From CAZXPG01 sp964643145 (GTDB lineage: Bacteria; Pseudomonadota; Alphaproteobacteria; Rickettsiales; Arcanibacteraceae): a stretch of DNA of 23,100 bases. Where the stretch lies: NCBI GenBank assembly GCA_964643145.1, contig CAZXPG010000030.1, forward strand, positions 1-23,100, given 5' to 3'. The notes under the pieces are model-generated. The model saw nothing but the letters and a program-made list of their open reading frames with translations, ran no database searches and had not been told where the DNA came from. Both the position numbers and the translations under genes were made by a program. Positions within the stretch are counted from its first letter, which is position 1. Each line of letters starts with the position of its first letter. Shown here in pieces: positions 14,643-22,974 of this stretch.

Positions 14643-15299
14643 CTACATAATCGTTTGACCGGTTTTTTTCCAATCTTCCATAAACTGCACCAGCCCTTTA
14701 TCGGTCAGCGGGTGCTGTACCAGTTGACGGAGTACGGCAGGGGGAAGAGTAGCGACATGCGCCCCCATTTTAGCTGCAAGTATCAGATGGATAGGATTAC
14801 GGATTGATGCCACCAACACTTGTGTAGAAAGTGTGTCATATTGATTATAAATTGTGCAGATATCCTCAATTAACTGCATACCATCCTGGCCCATATCATC
14901 AAGGCGGCCAACAAATGGGGAGATATAGGTAGCACCAGCTTTAGCGGCAAGCAGTGCCTGGGCAGCCGAGAAGCACAAGGTGACATTCACCATAATCCCC
15001 TCACTGCTCAGTGCCTTACAGGCTTTTAAGCCTTCCCAGGTTAAAGGAAGTTTCACCGTAACATTCTCGGCAATGGCGCGCAGCTTCAATCCTTCTTGAA
15101 TCATGGCTTTATGCTCAAGCGCGGTGACCTCGGCACTGACCGGGCCTTTCACTACGTCACATATTTCCGCGATCACCTCAAGGAAATTACGTCCAGATTT
15201 AGCAATCAGTGAAGGATTGGTGGTAACACCATCCACCATGCCGGTTGCAGCTAGTTCGGTGATATCCTTCATATCAGCAGTATCAATAAAAAATTGCAT
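14643..15299 (-). CDS. Transaldolase, small TalC/fructose-6-phosphate aldolase type
   Basis: A 218-residue protein, the short single-domain class. It transfers dihydroxyacetone units between sugar phosphates in the non-oxidative pentose phosphate pathway; fructose-6-phosphate aldolase activity is an alternative within the same family. Seen: MQFFIDTADMKDI with the early Asp, GVTTNPSLIAKSG, the Schiff-base Lys in VTVKLPLTWEGL, then NVTLCFSAAQALLAAKAGATYISPFVGRLDD. AGGA lies 8 bases before the ATG. It is last in the prs-rplY-pth-ychF-fkbp-tal series (13-bp gap to the FKBP gene). Pairing with prs makes sense because both draw on ribose 5-phosphate. Confidence 0.93.
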   Translation of the reverse strand: MQFFIDTADMKDITELAATGMVDGVTTNPSLIAKSGRNFLEVIAEICDVVKGPVSAEVTALEHKAMIQEGLKLRAIAENVTVKLPLTWEGLKACKALSSEGIMVNVTLCFSAAQALLAAKAGATYISPFVGRLDDMGQDGMQLIEDICTIYNQYDTLSTQVLVASIRNPIHLILAAKMGAHVATLPPAVLRQLVQHPLTDKGLVQFMEDWKKTGQTIM

Positions 15300-15312
15300 G
15301 GGAATAATCCTT

Positions 15313-15963
15313 TTATTTACAGTTTATATCGGAGGCCATCCTATTGGCGGCGGGAATAATAGTTAGCAGTTCCACCTCTGCCTTGATCACACTGCCTTTC
15401 GGAACGGCTTTGGTTGCAAAGCGCGGGTCATCATAGGCGAGCCCTGGCGGAATAGTGAGTTTACGGATACCGTGCGCCTTCATGCCAACAACCCCCTGTT
15501 CCAACCCTCGGATCACCTGGCCTTTGCCAATCATGAAAGTAACAGGGTTATTGCTTTGGCGGGTGCTGTCAAGAGTGCTGCCACTGGGAAGAAACAGGCT
15601 ATAATGCACACTGACCGCTTGCCCGCAGGAAGCCGCAACCTTTCCTTCTCCAATAACACTATCAAGCGATTGCAGTTCGGTGACATCAACACTAGCGGTA
15701 GGAATGTTTTTTACCAGCGGGCCATTGCTAGGCAGTTGCGCAACCAGCTTTTCTCCGGCTTCTGAGGTGGCAAGCCGGGCAATAACATCCGTTGCTTTGT
15801 CTTTTAGGGGGGCATCCGTCGTGGCGAGTGTTTCTTTCAGCGCAGCCGTAGGGTTAGCGTTTTTTTCTGTCATTGCTCGATATTGGGATGAACCATAGGC
15901 ATACATAATGAACATCACGGCCAGTATACTCACCCATTTCCTACTGACGATACCGCTACGCAT
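15313..15963 (-). CDS. Membrane-anchored FKBP-type peptidyl-prolyl cis-trans isomerase
   Basis: A 216-residue protein. A single N-terminal hydrophobic segment (VSILAVMFIMYAYGS) acts as a signal anchor or signal peptide, then comes a helical, Ala/Thr-rich linker of about 80 residues, then a C-terminal FKBP domain: VSVHYSLFLPSGSTLDST, VTFMIGKGQVIRGLEQGVVGMKAHGIRKLTIPPGLAY and a closing VIKAEVELL. It probably folds proteins in the periplasm. ATG 15963 is chosen because GAGGG precedes it closely and it starts 10 bases after the ychF stop; a longer frame would run far into ychF. No lipobox is seen. Confidence 0.88.
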   Translation of the reverse strand: MRSGIVSRKWVSILAVMFIMYAYGSSQYRAMTEKNANPTAALKETLATTDAPLKDKATDVIARLATSEAGEKLVAQLPSNGPLVKNIPTASVDVTELQSLDSVIGEGKVAASCGQAVSVHYSLFLPSGSTLDSTRQSNNPVTFMIGKGQVIRGLEQGVVGMKAHGIRKLTIPPGLAYDDPRFATKAVPKGSVIKAEVELLTIIPAANRMASDINCK

Positions 15964-15973
15964 ACACCCTCTT

Positions 15974-17074
15974 TTATACATTGAACCGGAAATGCAGCAC
16001 GTCCCCATCCTGTACGGTATATTCCTTGCCTTCCAGGCGCATTCTTCCGGCTTCTTTTGCTCCCTGCTCTCCGTTATACTGCACATAATCCTGATAGGCA
16101 ATGGTTTCAGAGCGGATAAAGCCTTTTTCAAAGTCGGTATGAATAACCCCAGCGGCTTCCGGTGCCAGCGCTCCTTTACGCACCGTCCAGGCATGGGCTT
16201 CTTTCGGGCCAATCGTGAAGAAGGTGGTCAGCCCCAACAAGCCATAGCCGGTACGGATAATCTGGCTCAAGCCCGTTTCGTTCAAGCCTAGTGTTTCTAA
16301 GAATTCCTGCTTCTCGGCATCATCCTGGAGTGCGGCAATTTCTGATTCAATTTTAGAGGAAATCACCACCGCCGGTACGTGCTCCAGCTTCGCTTGTGCT
16401 GCTACTGCTTCTGAAAAATGATTGCCAGTGGCGGCATCTTCTTCTTTCACATTGCACACAACCATCACCGGTTTGGAGGTAATAAGCTGAAGCTGCTTTA
16501 AGGCTTTTGCCTCATGCGCGTCATGCGGCATGGTGCGGGCAGGGTTGCCTTCTGCAAGCACGCTATGCACCCGTTTCAGTAACGCTATCTGCTCTTTGGC
16601 GGCCTTATCGCCCGCCTTGGCTTTTTTCTCAAGAGCAGGCAGGCGTTTTTCTACACTGTCAAGATCGGCCAGAATCAGTTCGGTTTCAACGGTCTCTTTA
16701 TCGGCGAGCGGGTCTATGTTGCCTTCTACATGGGTAATATCGCTATCTTCAAAACAACGCAGCACATGTACAATGGCATCCACCTCACGAATATGCGCCA
16801 GAAATTGGTTGCCAAGCCCTTCCCCTTTGCTAGCACCACGCACCAGTCCGGCAATATCGACAAACTCCAGTTGGGTAGCAATAATTTTAGCAGAACCGGC
16901 AATGGCGGCAAGTGCAGTAAGCCGCGCGTCCGGCACCGCCACCCGGCCAGTGTTAGGCTCAATAGTGCAGAAGGGATAGTTGGCGGCCTCAGCGGCGGCT
17001 GTGCTGGTGAGTGCATTAAACAGCGTCGATTTTCCTACATTCGGCAGGCCAACAATACCACATTTAAATCCCAT
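15974..17074 (-). CDS. ychF: Ribosome-binding ATPase/GTPase YchF (Obg family)
   Basis: A 366-residue protein of standard length. It begins MGFKCGIVGLPNVGKSTLFNALT (P-loop GLPNVGKS), then has DIAGLVRGASKGEGLGNQFL (switch region), the NVKEED variant of the NKxD motif typical of ATP-preferring YchF, a helical insertion and the C-terminal TGS domain with TFFTIGPKEAHAWTVRKG. It binds ribosomes and takes part in translation and stress responses. It begins 3 bases after the pth stop, a close linkage seen in many proteobacteria and consistent with coupling. Confidence 0.97.
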   Translation of the reverse strand: MGFKCGIVGLPNVGKSTLFNALTSTAAAEAANYPFCTIEPNTGRVAVPDARLTALAAIAGSAKIIATQLEFVDIAGLVRGASKGEGLGNQFLAHIREVDAIVHVLRCFEDSDITHVEGNIDPLADKETVETELILADLDSVEKRLPALEKKAKAGDKAAKEQIALLKRVHSVLAEGNPARTMPHDAHEAKALKQLQLITSKPVMVVCNVKEEDAATGNHFSEAVAAQAKLEHVPAVVISSKIESEIAALQDDAEKQEFLETLGLNETGLSQIIRTGYGLLGLTTFFTIGPKEAHAWTVRKGALAPEAAGVIHTDFEKGFIRSETIAYQDYVQYNGEQGAKEAGRMRLEGKEYTVQDGDVLHFRFNV

Positions 17075-17077
17075 AAC

Positions 17078-17644
17078 TCACACTCCCCTTAACGCAAATT
17101 TATTCATAAAGCCCGCCTCATCGCCCGCAAGCAGCAGAGGGAACAATGCCGCAATATCTATTATCACCCGTTCGGCTTCCTGTTCTTCCTGCTTGCTAAA
17201 ACGGCCAAGCACATAGTCACTCACCTTGTCTTTATCGCCAGGATGGCCAATGCCGATACGCAGGCGCAGGTAGTTCTTACCGATATGGGCATCCAGCGAT
17301 TTCAGGCCATTATGGCCGCCATGCCCACCACCGCGCTTGATTTTAATGCGGCCAAGTGGCAGGTCAAGTTCATCATGGCAGACAATCACCTGCTCAACCG
17401 GCACTTTGTAGAACCGCGTCGCTTCCCCTACGGCAATACCAGAATTATTCATATAGGTGAGTGGCTTCACGCTGATGATGCGCTGATTATCAACACTCCC
17501 TTCCGCTAGTTCAGCGGTAAATTTTATACGGGGTGCAGAAAAATTATAGCGGTGGCGTATTGCATCCACCGCTATAAAACCAATATTATGCCGTGTTAGG
17601 GCATAGCTGCTGCCCGGGTTGCCCAAGCCTGCCAGAAGTATCAT
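17078..17644 (-). CDS. pth: Peptidyl-tRNA hydrolase Pth
   Basis: A 188-residue protein of normal length that cleaves peptidyl-tRNA dropped from ribosomes. Seen: MILLAGLGNPGSSYALTRHNIGF with the catalytic His and the following Asn, KPLTYMNNSGIAVGE with the substrate-binding Asn, CHDELDLPLGRIKIKRGGGHGGHNGLKSL with the catalytic Asp, and RLRIGIGHPG. It sits 17 bp after rplY and 3 bp before ychF, in the order commonly seen in proteobacteria. Confidence 0.98.
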   Translation of the reverse strand: MILLAGLGNPGSSYALTRHNIGFIAVDAIRHRYNFSAPRIKFTAELAEGSVDNQRIISVKPLTYMNNSGIAVGEATRFYKVPVEQVIVCHDELDLPLGRIKIKRGGGHGGHNGLKSLDAHIGKNYLRLRIGIGHPGDKDKVSDYVLGRFSKQEEQEAERVIIDIAALFPLLLAGDEAGFMNKFALRGV

Positions 17645-17661
17645 ATAATACCCCTGACGCG

Positions 17662-18258
17662 TTAGGCAGTGGCTTCCGTTTCAGCTTTCTTACCACCACG
17701 GCCCGCAATAGCGGCAATGGTGAAGTTGCGGTCACGAATGGCTGATTCCACCCCTTCCGGTAGGGCAATATCGTTGATATGGATGCTTTCACCAATACGC
17801 AAGGACTGAATATTAATTTCAATCGCCTCAGGAATAGCATCGGGGCTGCATACCAGCTCAAGGTCGCGACGGACGATGTTCAAGATACCGCCTAGTTTCA
17901 GGCCAATACATTTATCATCATTCAAGAAGCGGATTTTCACTTTCACATGCACTTTAGAATCAGCGGTAACGCGCAGGAAATCAGCATGTTCCACCACATC
18001 AGTGACCGGATGCAACTGCACTGCCTGGGAAACAACGCGGACGGTTTCATCCCCCACCTGCAAATCAACCACCTTGCCAAGCAGGTTGGCTTTTTTATAA
18101 TGGTAATTCACTTCATGCGCATCAACAGAAAGCTTTACGTCATCACTGCCGCCGCCATAGATGATCGCTGGGATGCGTCCGGCACGGCGCAGGGCACGCG
18201 CAGGGCCTTTGCCGGTTTGTTCCCGCTTTTCTGCAACAAGGGAGGTTACTGTTGTCAT
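17662..18258 (-). CDS. rplY: 50S ribosomal protein L25/general stress protein Ctc
   Basis: A 198-residue protein that binds 5S rRNA. The N-terminal L25 domain carries EKREQTGKGPARALRRAGRIPAIIYGG, and the C-terminal TL5/Ctc extension has RRDLELVCSPDAIPEAIEINIQSLRIGESIHINDI. It is the long, two-domain form. The tail is Ala/Glu-rich and charged. It lies 27 bp after prs, and the prs-rplY-pth-ychF order supports the call. Confidence 0.96.
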   Translation of the reverse strand: MTTVTSLVAEKREQTGKGPARALRRAGRIPAIIYGGGSDDVKLSVDAHEVNYHYKKANLLGKVVDLQVGDETVRVVSQAVQLHPVTDVVEHADFLRVTADSKVHVKVKIRFLNDDKCIGLKLGGILNIVRRDLELVCSPDAIPEAIEINIQSLRIGESIHINDIALPEGVESAIRDRNFTIAAIAGRGGKKAETEATA

Positions 18259-18285
18259 GGTGTTTTCCTCTTTATTACTAATATG

Positions 18286-19221
18286 TTAATCAAATAAACT
18301 TGATACGGAGGTTTCTTCCGAAATACGCTTTACGGCTTCTGCCATTAAGGGCGCAATGGAAACAACCCGAATTTTTGCAGCACTACTCACAGCGTCGGTT
18401 GGCTTAATGCTATCGGTAATCACAAGACGGGTCAGCATCGAGTTTTCTACCCGTTCCACAGCCTTACCAGATAAGACGCCATGGGTAATATAGGCGGTAA
18501 CCGAACGCGCACCACGCTCCATCAGGGCACTCGCGGCATTGCACAGGGTTCCGGCGGAATCGACAATATCATCAACAATAATACAATCACGCCCATCGAC
18601 ATCGCCAATAATATTCATCACTTCTGATACGCCAGCACGTTCACGGCGTTTATCGACAATCGCCAGGTCGGCATCAATACGGCGGGCAATCAATCGTGCA
18701 CGCACCACCCCCCCCACATCCGGTGACACCACAGTGATATTGTGCATATCAGTGAAGTGTTGGCGTATATCGCTGATAAAAACAGGGGCAGCGTAGAGAT
18801 TATCAACAGGAATATCAAAGAACCCTTGAATTTGAGCCGCATGGAGATCGAGCGTCAAAATGCGGTCTGCTCCGGCAGAGGTGATGATATTGGCCACTAG
18901 CTTGGCCGAAATAGGGGTGCGGGGCCCGGGTTTCCTATCCTGGCGCGCATAGCCGAAATAGGGAAGCACTGCCGTAACACGCTTGGCTGAAGCACGTTTC
19001 AACGCATCAAGACACACCAGTAATTCCATGATATGGTCATTGGCCGGATAGGAGGTGGATTGCACCACGAACACATCTTCACCGCGTACATTATCTTCAA
19101 TTTCCACAAATATTTCCATATCGGCAAAACGGCGAACGGCCGCAGCAGTAAGGGACATATTACGGTTAGCTGCAATCGCCTCTGCAAGAGGCAGGTTGCT
19201 GTTGCAGGAAAGAATTTTCAT
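18286..19221 (-). CDS. prs: Ribose-phosphate pyrophosphokinase (PRPP synthetase)
   Basis: A 311-residue cytoplasmic enzyme that makes PRPP from ribose 5-phosphate and ATP for purine, pyrimidine, NAD, His and Trp synthesis. Seen: MKILSCNSNLPLAEAIA start, YFGYARQDRKPGPRTPISAKL (ATP/flexible region), DLHAAQIQGFFDIPVDN with the metal-binding His, VSPDVGGVVRA, KRRERAG and the PRPP-binding loop DCIIVDDIVDSAGTL. ATG 19221 is chosen because family members begin MKIL; in-frame sequence upstream crosses the promoter. The ribosome site is weak. It heads the operon running to talC. Confidence 0.97.
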   Translation of the reverse strand: MKILSCNSNLPLAEAIAANRNMSLTAAAVRRFADMEIFVEIEDNVRGEDVFVVQSTSYPANDHIMELLVCLDALKRASAKRVTAVLPYFGYARQDRKPGPRTPISAKLVANIITSAGADRILTLDLHAAQIQGFFDIPVDNLYAAPVFISDIRQHFTDMHNITVVSPDVGGVVRARLIARRIDADLAIVDKRRERAGVSEVMNIIGDVDGRDCIIVDDIVDSAGTLCNAASALMERGARSVTAYITHGVLSGKAVERVENSMLTRLVITDSIKPTDAVSSAAKIRVVSIAPLMAEAVKRISEETSVSSLFD

Positions 19222-19257
19222 ATATGCAGGACAAACGTGACTAATCTTATAGACGAT

Positions 19258-19283
19258 AAAAATTGTTGCTGGTTCCCCCAGCC
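19258..19283 (-). terminator. Attenuator-like hairpin in the prs leader
   Basis: On the - strand GCTGG (19278-19282), loop GGGAA and CCAGC (19268-19272) form a 5-bp stem, followed after AACAA-type bases by TTTTT. It lies between the prs promoter and its ATG, so it could reduce read-through. The stem is short, and regulation is speculative. Confidence 0.35.
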
Positions 19284-19297
19284 TGTAAAAGAGCGGC

Positions 19298-19326
19298 AAT
19301 GTAGCATAGCAATTCCAATATGTAAA
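19298..19326 (-). promoter_or_regulatory. Promoter of the prs operon
   Basis: On the - strand TTTACA (19321-19326) and TACATT (19298-19303) are separated by exactly 17 bp. Transcription would start near 19291, about 70 bases before the prs ATG. The -10 is only moderately good. Confidence 0.5.
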
Positions 19327-19398
19327 CGATTTAATATCAGTTCGTGCGCTATATCGCAAAACCCCATGAAGAGGCAGGGCGAGCAAACTTCAACCGCC

Positions 19399-19821
19399 TC
19401 ACTTCAGCAATGACTGCATTTTCTTAAAGCGCGGCGCCTGGATATTACGGGCAAGTTTTTTAGCAGCATCGGGGTTGCCAGCAAGGATGGCAGGAATCAC
19501 CTCGCTATCACGCGTGTGTTTTGATTCCTCCCACACGGTTTTACATTCCATAACGTTTTTCCGCACCTCTTCAGACAAGGTGGTGTCGGCCAGCACAGCG
19601 TCAATGCTAGTATCGACCACGTCAGATGTGCGTTTCACTTCATCGATCAGTGCTGTTTCTGCCGCAATATCACTAGACCTGATGAGCTCCACCATCTTTT
19701 CACGCGAACGATCCAAGGCTTTGGCAATATCGGTGGGGCTGGCTGCCAGGCCAGAAACTGGGGTCAGTAGGCTTGTCAGCAGGGAAAGCAGGAGGAAAAA
19801 TAGGGTAGTATATCGCATCAT
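19399..19821 (-). CDS. Small exported helical protein, function unknown
   Basis: A 140-residue protein. A long hydrophobic signal peptide (TTLFFLLLSLLTSLLTPVSGLA) precedes a mature part of about 115 residues that is charged and almost entirely helical by composition (SREKMVELIRSSDIAAETALIDEVKRTSDVVDTS). It has one Cys and ends in a basic segment. I recognise no family. Two adjacent ATGs are possible; AGGA fits the second (19818) slightly better by spacing. It lies downstream of the DUF4139 gene (70-bp gap) and upstream of the prs promoter, all on the - strand. Confidence 0.7.
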   Translation of the reverse strand: MMRYTTLFFLLLSLLTSLLTPVSGLAASPTDIAKALDRSREKMVELIRSSDIAAETALIDEVKRTSDVVDTSIDAVLADTTLSEEVRKNVMECKTVWEESKHTRDSEVIPAILAGNPDAAKKLARNIQAPRFKKMQSLLK

Positions 19822-19891
19822 TGTTCCTTTAGGGTTAGGTTGTACGCATCAGGGGCGGGGGAAACGCTTCCCTTGCTTCAGAAGCTATATC

Positions 19892-21313
19892 TTACCAACT
19901 ATAATGCACTGTATAACTCACTTTCCGTTCACTGTTCTTTTCCAGCTTTAGCGGGAAGCGTAGGGTTTTTGCATCATATTTCTCATACTCATCGCTAGGG
20001 TTAGCAATCGTCCAATTATCCGACTGGTCAAGATGCTCTATCACCATCAGCATGACCGGCATATCTTTGCGGTTTTTCAGGGTAATTTCCACCTCTTCTT
20101 CTGCCCAGCGTTGCTCATTATGGCGACGCCGGTTCTTCACAACCCGCTTACCGGTAATATCAAAACTTTGACCAAGGGTAATATTTACTTCTTCGTTTTT
20201 AGGCGTGTGGGGGATCGCATCTTCACCAATAAACTCTAGACTACCATCTTGTGGGTCACGTTTATTTATCCGTATTCTTCCAGCAGGAAGTGGAATGCCC
20301 AACCCATAATTACTGTTGTTCTGGAACGTAATACGGGTGGAAACCGTGTTTGATTTTTCACCATCAAACGCATAAAGCACCGCCACCGGCACCTGGGTCA
20401 CCGTTGGAAATAGTTCCATCTGCTTAGTAGAATTATCTGGCAGGTTTACTTTGCCTTTTAACGCATAGAGATGATATTCAGCAAATGTCTTTTCCTCAAA
20501 AGCCGGTGCCATCTGTTTTGCCATCATCATAGGGGCAGGGTTTTGCTCGTGGGTCATACGGTGCACATCACCCGCCAAGAGTTTTAACGCGCTGTCTGTA
20601 TAGGACGCACCCGACTTATTCATAATGCTCACCCAGCTACTGATATCGAGCACCCCCTGATTGGCATCTTTGCCCTCAGTAAAAAGGGCGTTATAATCTG
20701 CCCACCAGCCTAGGCCACGTGTCTGATAACTCACTCGTATAGTATGCTCACCAGGATCGCCGGTGGTAACATCCCAGACAAGGGTTGGTTTGGCCATTAA
20801 CCCTTCCGGCAGGGCAGGAAAGCGGATAGCACTATACTGGCTGAGCGTTTTCACCCTGCCGTCATTATCTTGCAAGATAATTCCCCCGTCCGTACCTAGC
20901 AGCTTGCCAGAGGAACGTTCTGTCCTGCCCCCATTTGTTTGTTCCACCTCAATAGTACGGCCAACATAACGCGTGAGCAGCGCAGCACTATTGGCGAGGT
21001 CAAACAGATAATTCTGGCTGATGACACGCGTATGTTCAGGATCGGTCAGCGACGAAAAGATCACGGTTGTTGGGTCAATATAGGCGGCCACATCACTGAA
21101 TTGCACAGTGGATTTTTCCTCAGGGATCTCCACCATACGCTCATTACGGACAATTGCATAACCTGGAACTTGCCCAGGCACAATATCACCTGGCACCGCA
21201 CCGCCCAACATTCCAGGCACGGCTGTGCTATAGATGGTCAAGCTGGTCGTAGGCATCTCGGCCAAGGCTGCGGAAGCGAAGAGGGTAGTTGCAAAAAATA
21301 TGAGGTGTTTCAT
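19892..21313 (-). CDS. DUF4139 domain-containing exported protein
   Basis: A 473-residue protein. The signal peptide MKHLIFFATTLFASAALA is cut before EMPTT. The mature part resembles bacterial DUF4139 proteins: a beta-rich N-terminal half with LTIYSTAVPG, the segment SYQTRGLGWWADYNALF, and a C-terminal half with NTVSTRITFQNNSNYGLGIPLPAGRIRI and EVEITLKNRKDMPVMLMVIEHL ending in a YTVHYSW strand. Function is unknown in the family; an envelope or secreted location is likely. Odd: four VPG tripeptides lie within residues about 31-52. It starts 21 bp after purA on the same strand, so co-transcription is possible. Confidence 0.82.
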   Translation of the reverse strand: MKHLIFFATTLFASAALAEMPTTSLTIYSTAVPGMLGGAVPGDIVPGQVPGYAIVRNERMVEIPEEKSTVQFSDVAAYIDPTTVIFSSLTDPEHTRVISQNYLFDLANSAALLTRYVGRTIEVEQTNGGRTERSSGKLLGTDGGIILQDNDGRVKTLSQYSAIRFPALPEGLMAKPTLVWDVTTGDPGEHTIRVSYQTRGLGWWADYNALFTEGKDANQGVLDISSWVSIMNKSGASYTDSALKLLAGDVHRMTHEQNPAPMMMAKQMAPAFEEKTFAEYHLYALKGKVNLPDNSTKQMELFPTVTQVPVAVLYAFDGEKSNTVSTRITFQNNSNYGLGIPLPAGRIRINKRDPQDGSLEFIGEDAIPHTPKNEEVNITLGQSFDITGKRVVKNRRRHNEQRWAEEEVEITLKNRKDMPVMLMVIEHLDQSDNWTIANPSDEYEKYDAKTLRFPLKLEKNSERKVSYTVHYSW

Positions 21314-21323
21314 AGGGAGTTAC

Positions 21324-21339
21324 GGGAACTGAGGTTAAT
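21324..21339. repeat. Half copy of the GGATAA-family arm at the purA stop
   Basis: GGAACTGAGGTTAATA includes AACTGAGGTT, the outer right arm of copies 1 and 5, but no matching left arm lies nearby. It overlaps the purA stop codon. It may be a decayed copy or chance. Confidence 0.35.
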
Positions 21340-22627
21340 ATACAAACGGATCTTTCACTAATATCGTATCATCACGCTCAGGGCTGGTGGAGAGAATGGC
21401 GATTGGTGCTTCAATCAGTTCTTCAATCCGGCGGATATATTTTACGGCATTAGCGGGCAGGTCTTTAAAACTGCGAGCAGAGCGCGTAGTTTCGCTCCAA
21501 CCCTCCATTTCTTCATAAATCGGTTTTGCCACAGCTTGCAGCCCCATAGCCGCAGGCAGGTAGTCGTAATGGGTGCCATTAATATCATAGCCGGTGCAGA
21601 TACGCAGTGTTGGCATATGGTCGAGCACATCTAGTTTAGTGAGGGCAATACCCGTAATGCCGGATATTTTCACTGCCTGGCGCACCAGCACCGCATCAAA
21701 CCAGCCGCAGCGGCGTTTTCTGCCGGTGACTGTGCCAAATTCAAAGCCGCGTTCACCAAGAAGCGTGCCGGTTTCATCCAGTAGTTCGGTAGGGAATGGG
21801 CCGCTGCCAACGCGGGTGGTATAGGCTTTGGTGATGCCAAGCACATAACCAATCGTGTCAGCCCCCGTGCCGCTGCCAGCACAACCTTGCCCAGCAACAA
21901 TGCTGGAAGAGGTCACATACGGATAGGTGCCATGGTCAATATCAAGCATCAACCCTTGCGCCCCTTCAAACAAAATACGCTTGCCTTCCCGGCGCAATTG
22001 GTCAAGCACTTTCCATACTGGTTTAGCATAAGGTAGGATGAAAGGTGCAATTTCATTCAGCTCTGCCATCAGGGTTTCGCTGCTGACAGTCGCAGCACCC
22101 AGGCCACGCCTGAGCGCGTTATGATAGCCAAGTAGTGCTTCCACCCGTGCAGGCAGGTTTTCGCTGTCGGCCAGATCGCATACCCGTATAGCGCGCCTTC
22201 CCACCTTATCTTCATAAGCGGGGCCAATGCCCCGTCCAGTGGTGCCGATTTTGCCACTGCCACGGTTCTCTTCGGCAATCAGATCAATCTGGCTATGCAG
22301 GCTAAGTACCAGTGGTGTATTCTCCGCAATAATCAGATTTTCAGGTGTAAGGTTAATGCCTTTCTCCTGCATGGTAGTAATTTCCTTACGCAGCGCATAA
22401 GGGTCAATCACCACCCCATTGCCAATAATAGAGAGTTTATTCTGCCTGACCACGCCAGAGGGCAACAGGTTCAGCTTGTGCGTCACCCCGTCAATCACCA
22501 GCGTATGGCCAGCATTATGCCCCCCCTGGAAGCGCACCACCACATCAGCACGTTCGGACAGCCAGTCCACGATCTTGCCTTTTCCCTCATCACCCCATTG
22601 TGACCCAATCACTGCTACATTTGTCAT
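21335..22627 (-). CDS. purA: Adenylosuccinate synthetase PurA
   Basis: A 430-residue cytoplasmic enzyme that joins IMP and Asp with GTP to give adenylosuccinate, the first committed step to AMP. Seen: N-terminal GSQWGDEGKGKIVDWLSE with the catalytic Asp and P-loop, QGGHNAGHT with the catalytic His, GTTGRGIGPAYEDK, the ILFEGAQGLMLDIDHGTYPYVTSS segment and TGRKRRCGWFDAV. The length is standard. AAAGG lies 9 bases before the ATG. Its presence means the cell can at least convert IMP to AMP. No purine riboswitch was recognised upstream. Confidence 0.98.
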   Translation of the reverse strand: MTNVAVIGSQWGDEGKGKIVDWLSERADVVVRFQGGHNAGHTLVIDGVTHKLNLLPSGVVRQNKLSIIGNGVVIDPYALRKEITTMQEKGINLTPENLIIAENTPLVLSLHSQIDLIAEENRGSGKIGTTGRGIGPAYEDKVGRRAIRVCDLADSENLPARVEALLGYHNALRRGLGAATVSSETLMAELNEIAPFILPYAKPVWKVLDQLRREGKRILFEGAQGLMLDIDHGTYPYVTSSSIVAGQGCAGSGTGADTIGYVLGITKAYTTRVGSGPFPTELLDETGTLLGERGFEFGTVTGRKRRCGWFDAVLVRQAVKISGITGIALTKLDVLDHMPTLRICTGYDINGTHYDYLPAAMGLQAVAKPIYEEMEGWSETTRSARSFKDLPANAVKYIRRIEELIEAPIAILSTSPERDDTILVKDPFVY

Positions 22628-22698
22628 TCTTTGGTGCCTTTATTCCATGTTAAATTTTCTGTAGATAGGCTTAAAGCAATTTGTGGTAATAATCAATA

Positions 22699-22725
22699 GA
22701 GTATAGTGGTTAGAGTATAGAGTGG
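22699..22725. repeat. AGTGGTTAGAG family copy C
   Basis: Reads GAGTATAGTGGTTAGAG followed by TATAGAGTGG and matches the arms of copies at 9924 and 14533. Unlike those, no full reverse partner is found within about 100 bases, so it is a single-arm copy. Confidence 0.7.
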
Positions 22726-22729
22726 TACC

Positions 22730-22790
22730 TGTTTTTTCTCTCATATGGCGTTATTTAATATCGTAAAATAAATGGTACGGAGAGAAAACA
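22730..22790. repeat. Nested AT-rich hairpin upstream of purA
   Basis: TGTTTTTTCTCTC (22730-22742) pairs with GAGAGAAAACA (to 22790) with two bulged T. An inner TTATTT (22751-22756)/AAATAA (22766-22771) pair continues the stem. TGGTAC occurs as a direct repeat before both arms (22723 and 22773). It may be a terminator for a neighbouring transcript on either strand. Confidence 0.5.
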
Positions 22791-22974
22791 TTTCCCTATT
22801 TTACAATAATCCCATATCCTGACATCCCACAAGGCACCGATCCCCTGGGAATGCTTTCGCTCATATGATCTTGGCATTGATCGCCTATATGTAGAAACCT
22901 ATCACACCTACTATCTCTTCACCCTATTAGCTCACAGAGACACAATCCCGAATTGGCGTTACTAGCACATCCAA

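Noticed and set aside
15964..16212. N-terminal extension of the FKBP gene into ychF
   Set aside because: It would overlap the strongly conserved ychF TGS region for over 200 bases and bury the hydrophobic anchor; ATG 15963 fits better.
19222..19386. N-terminal extension of prs
   Set aside because: Those codons cross the predicted promoter and leader hairpin, and known family members begin at MKIL.
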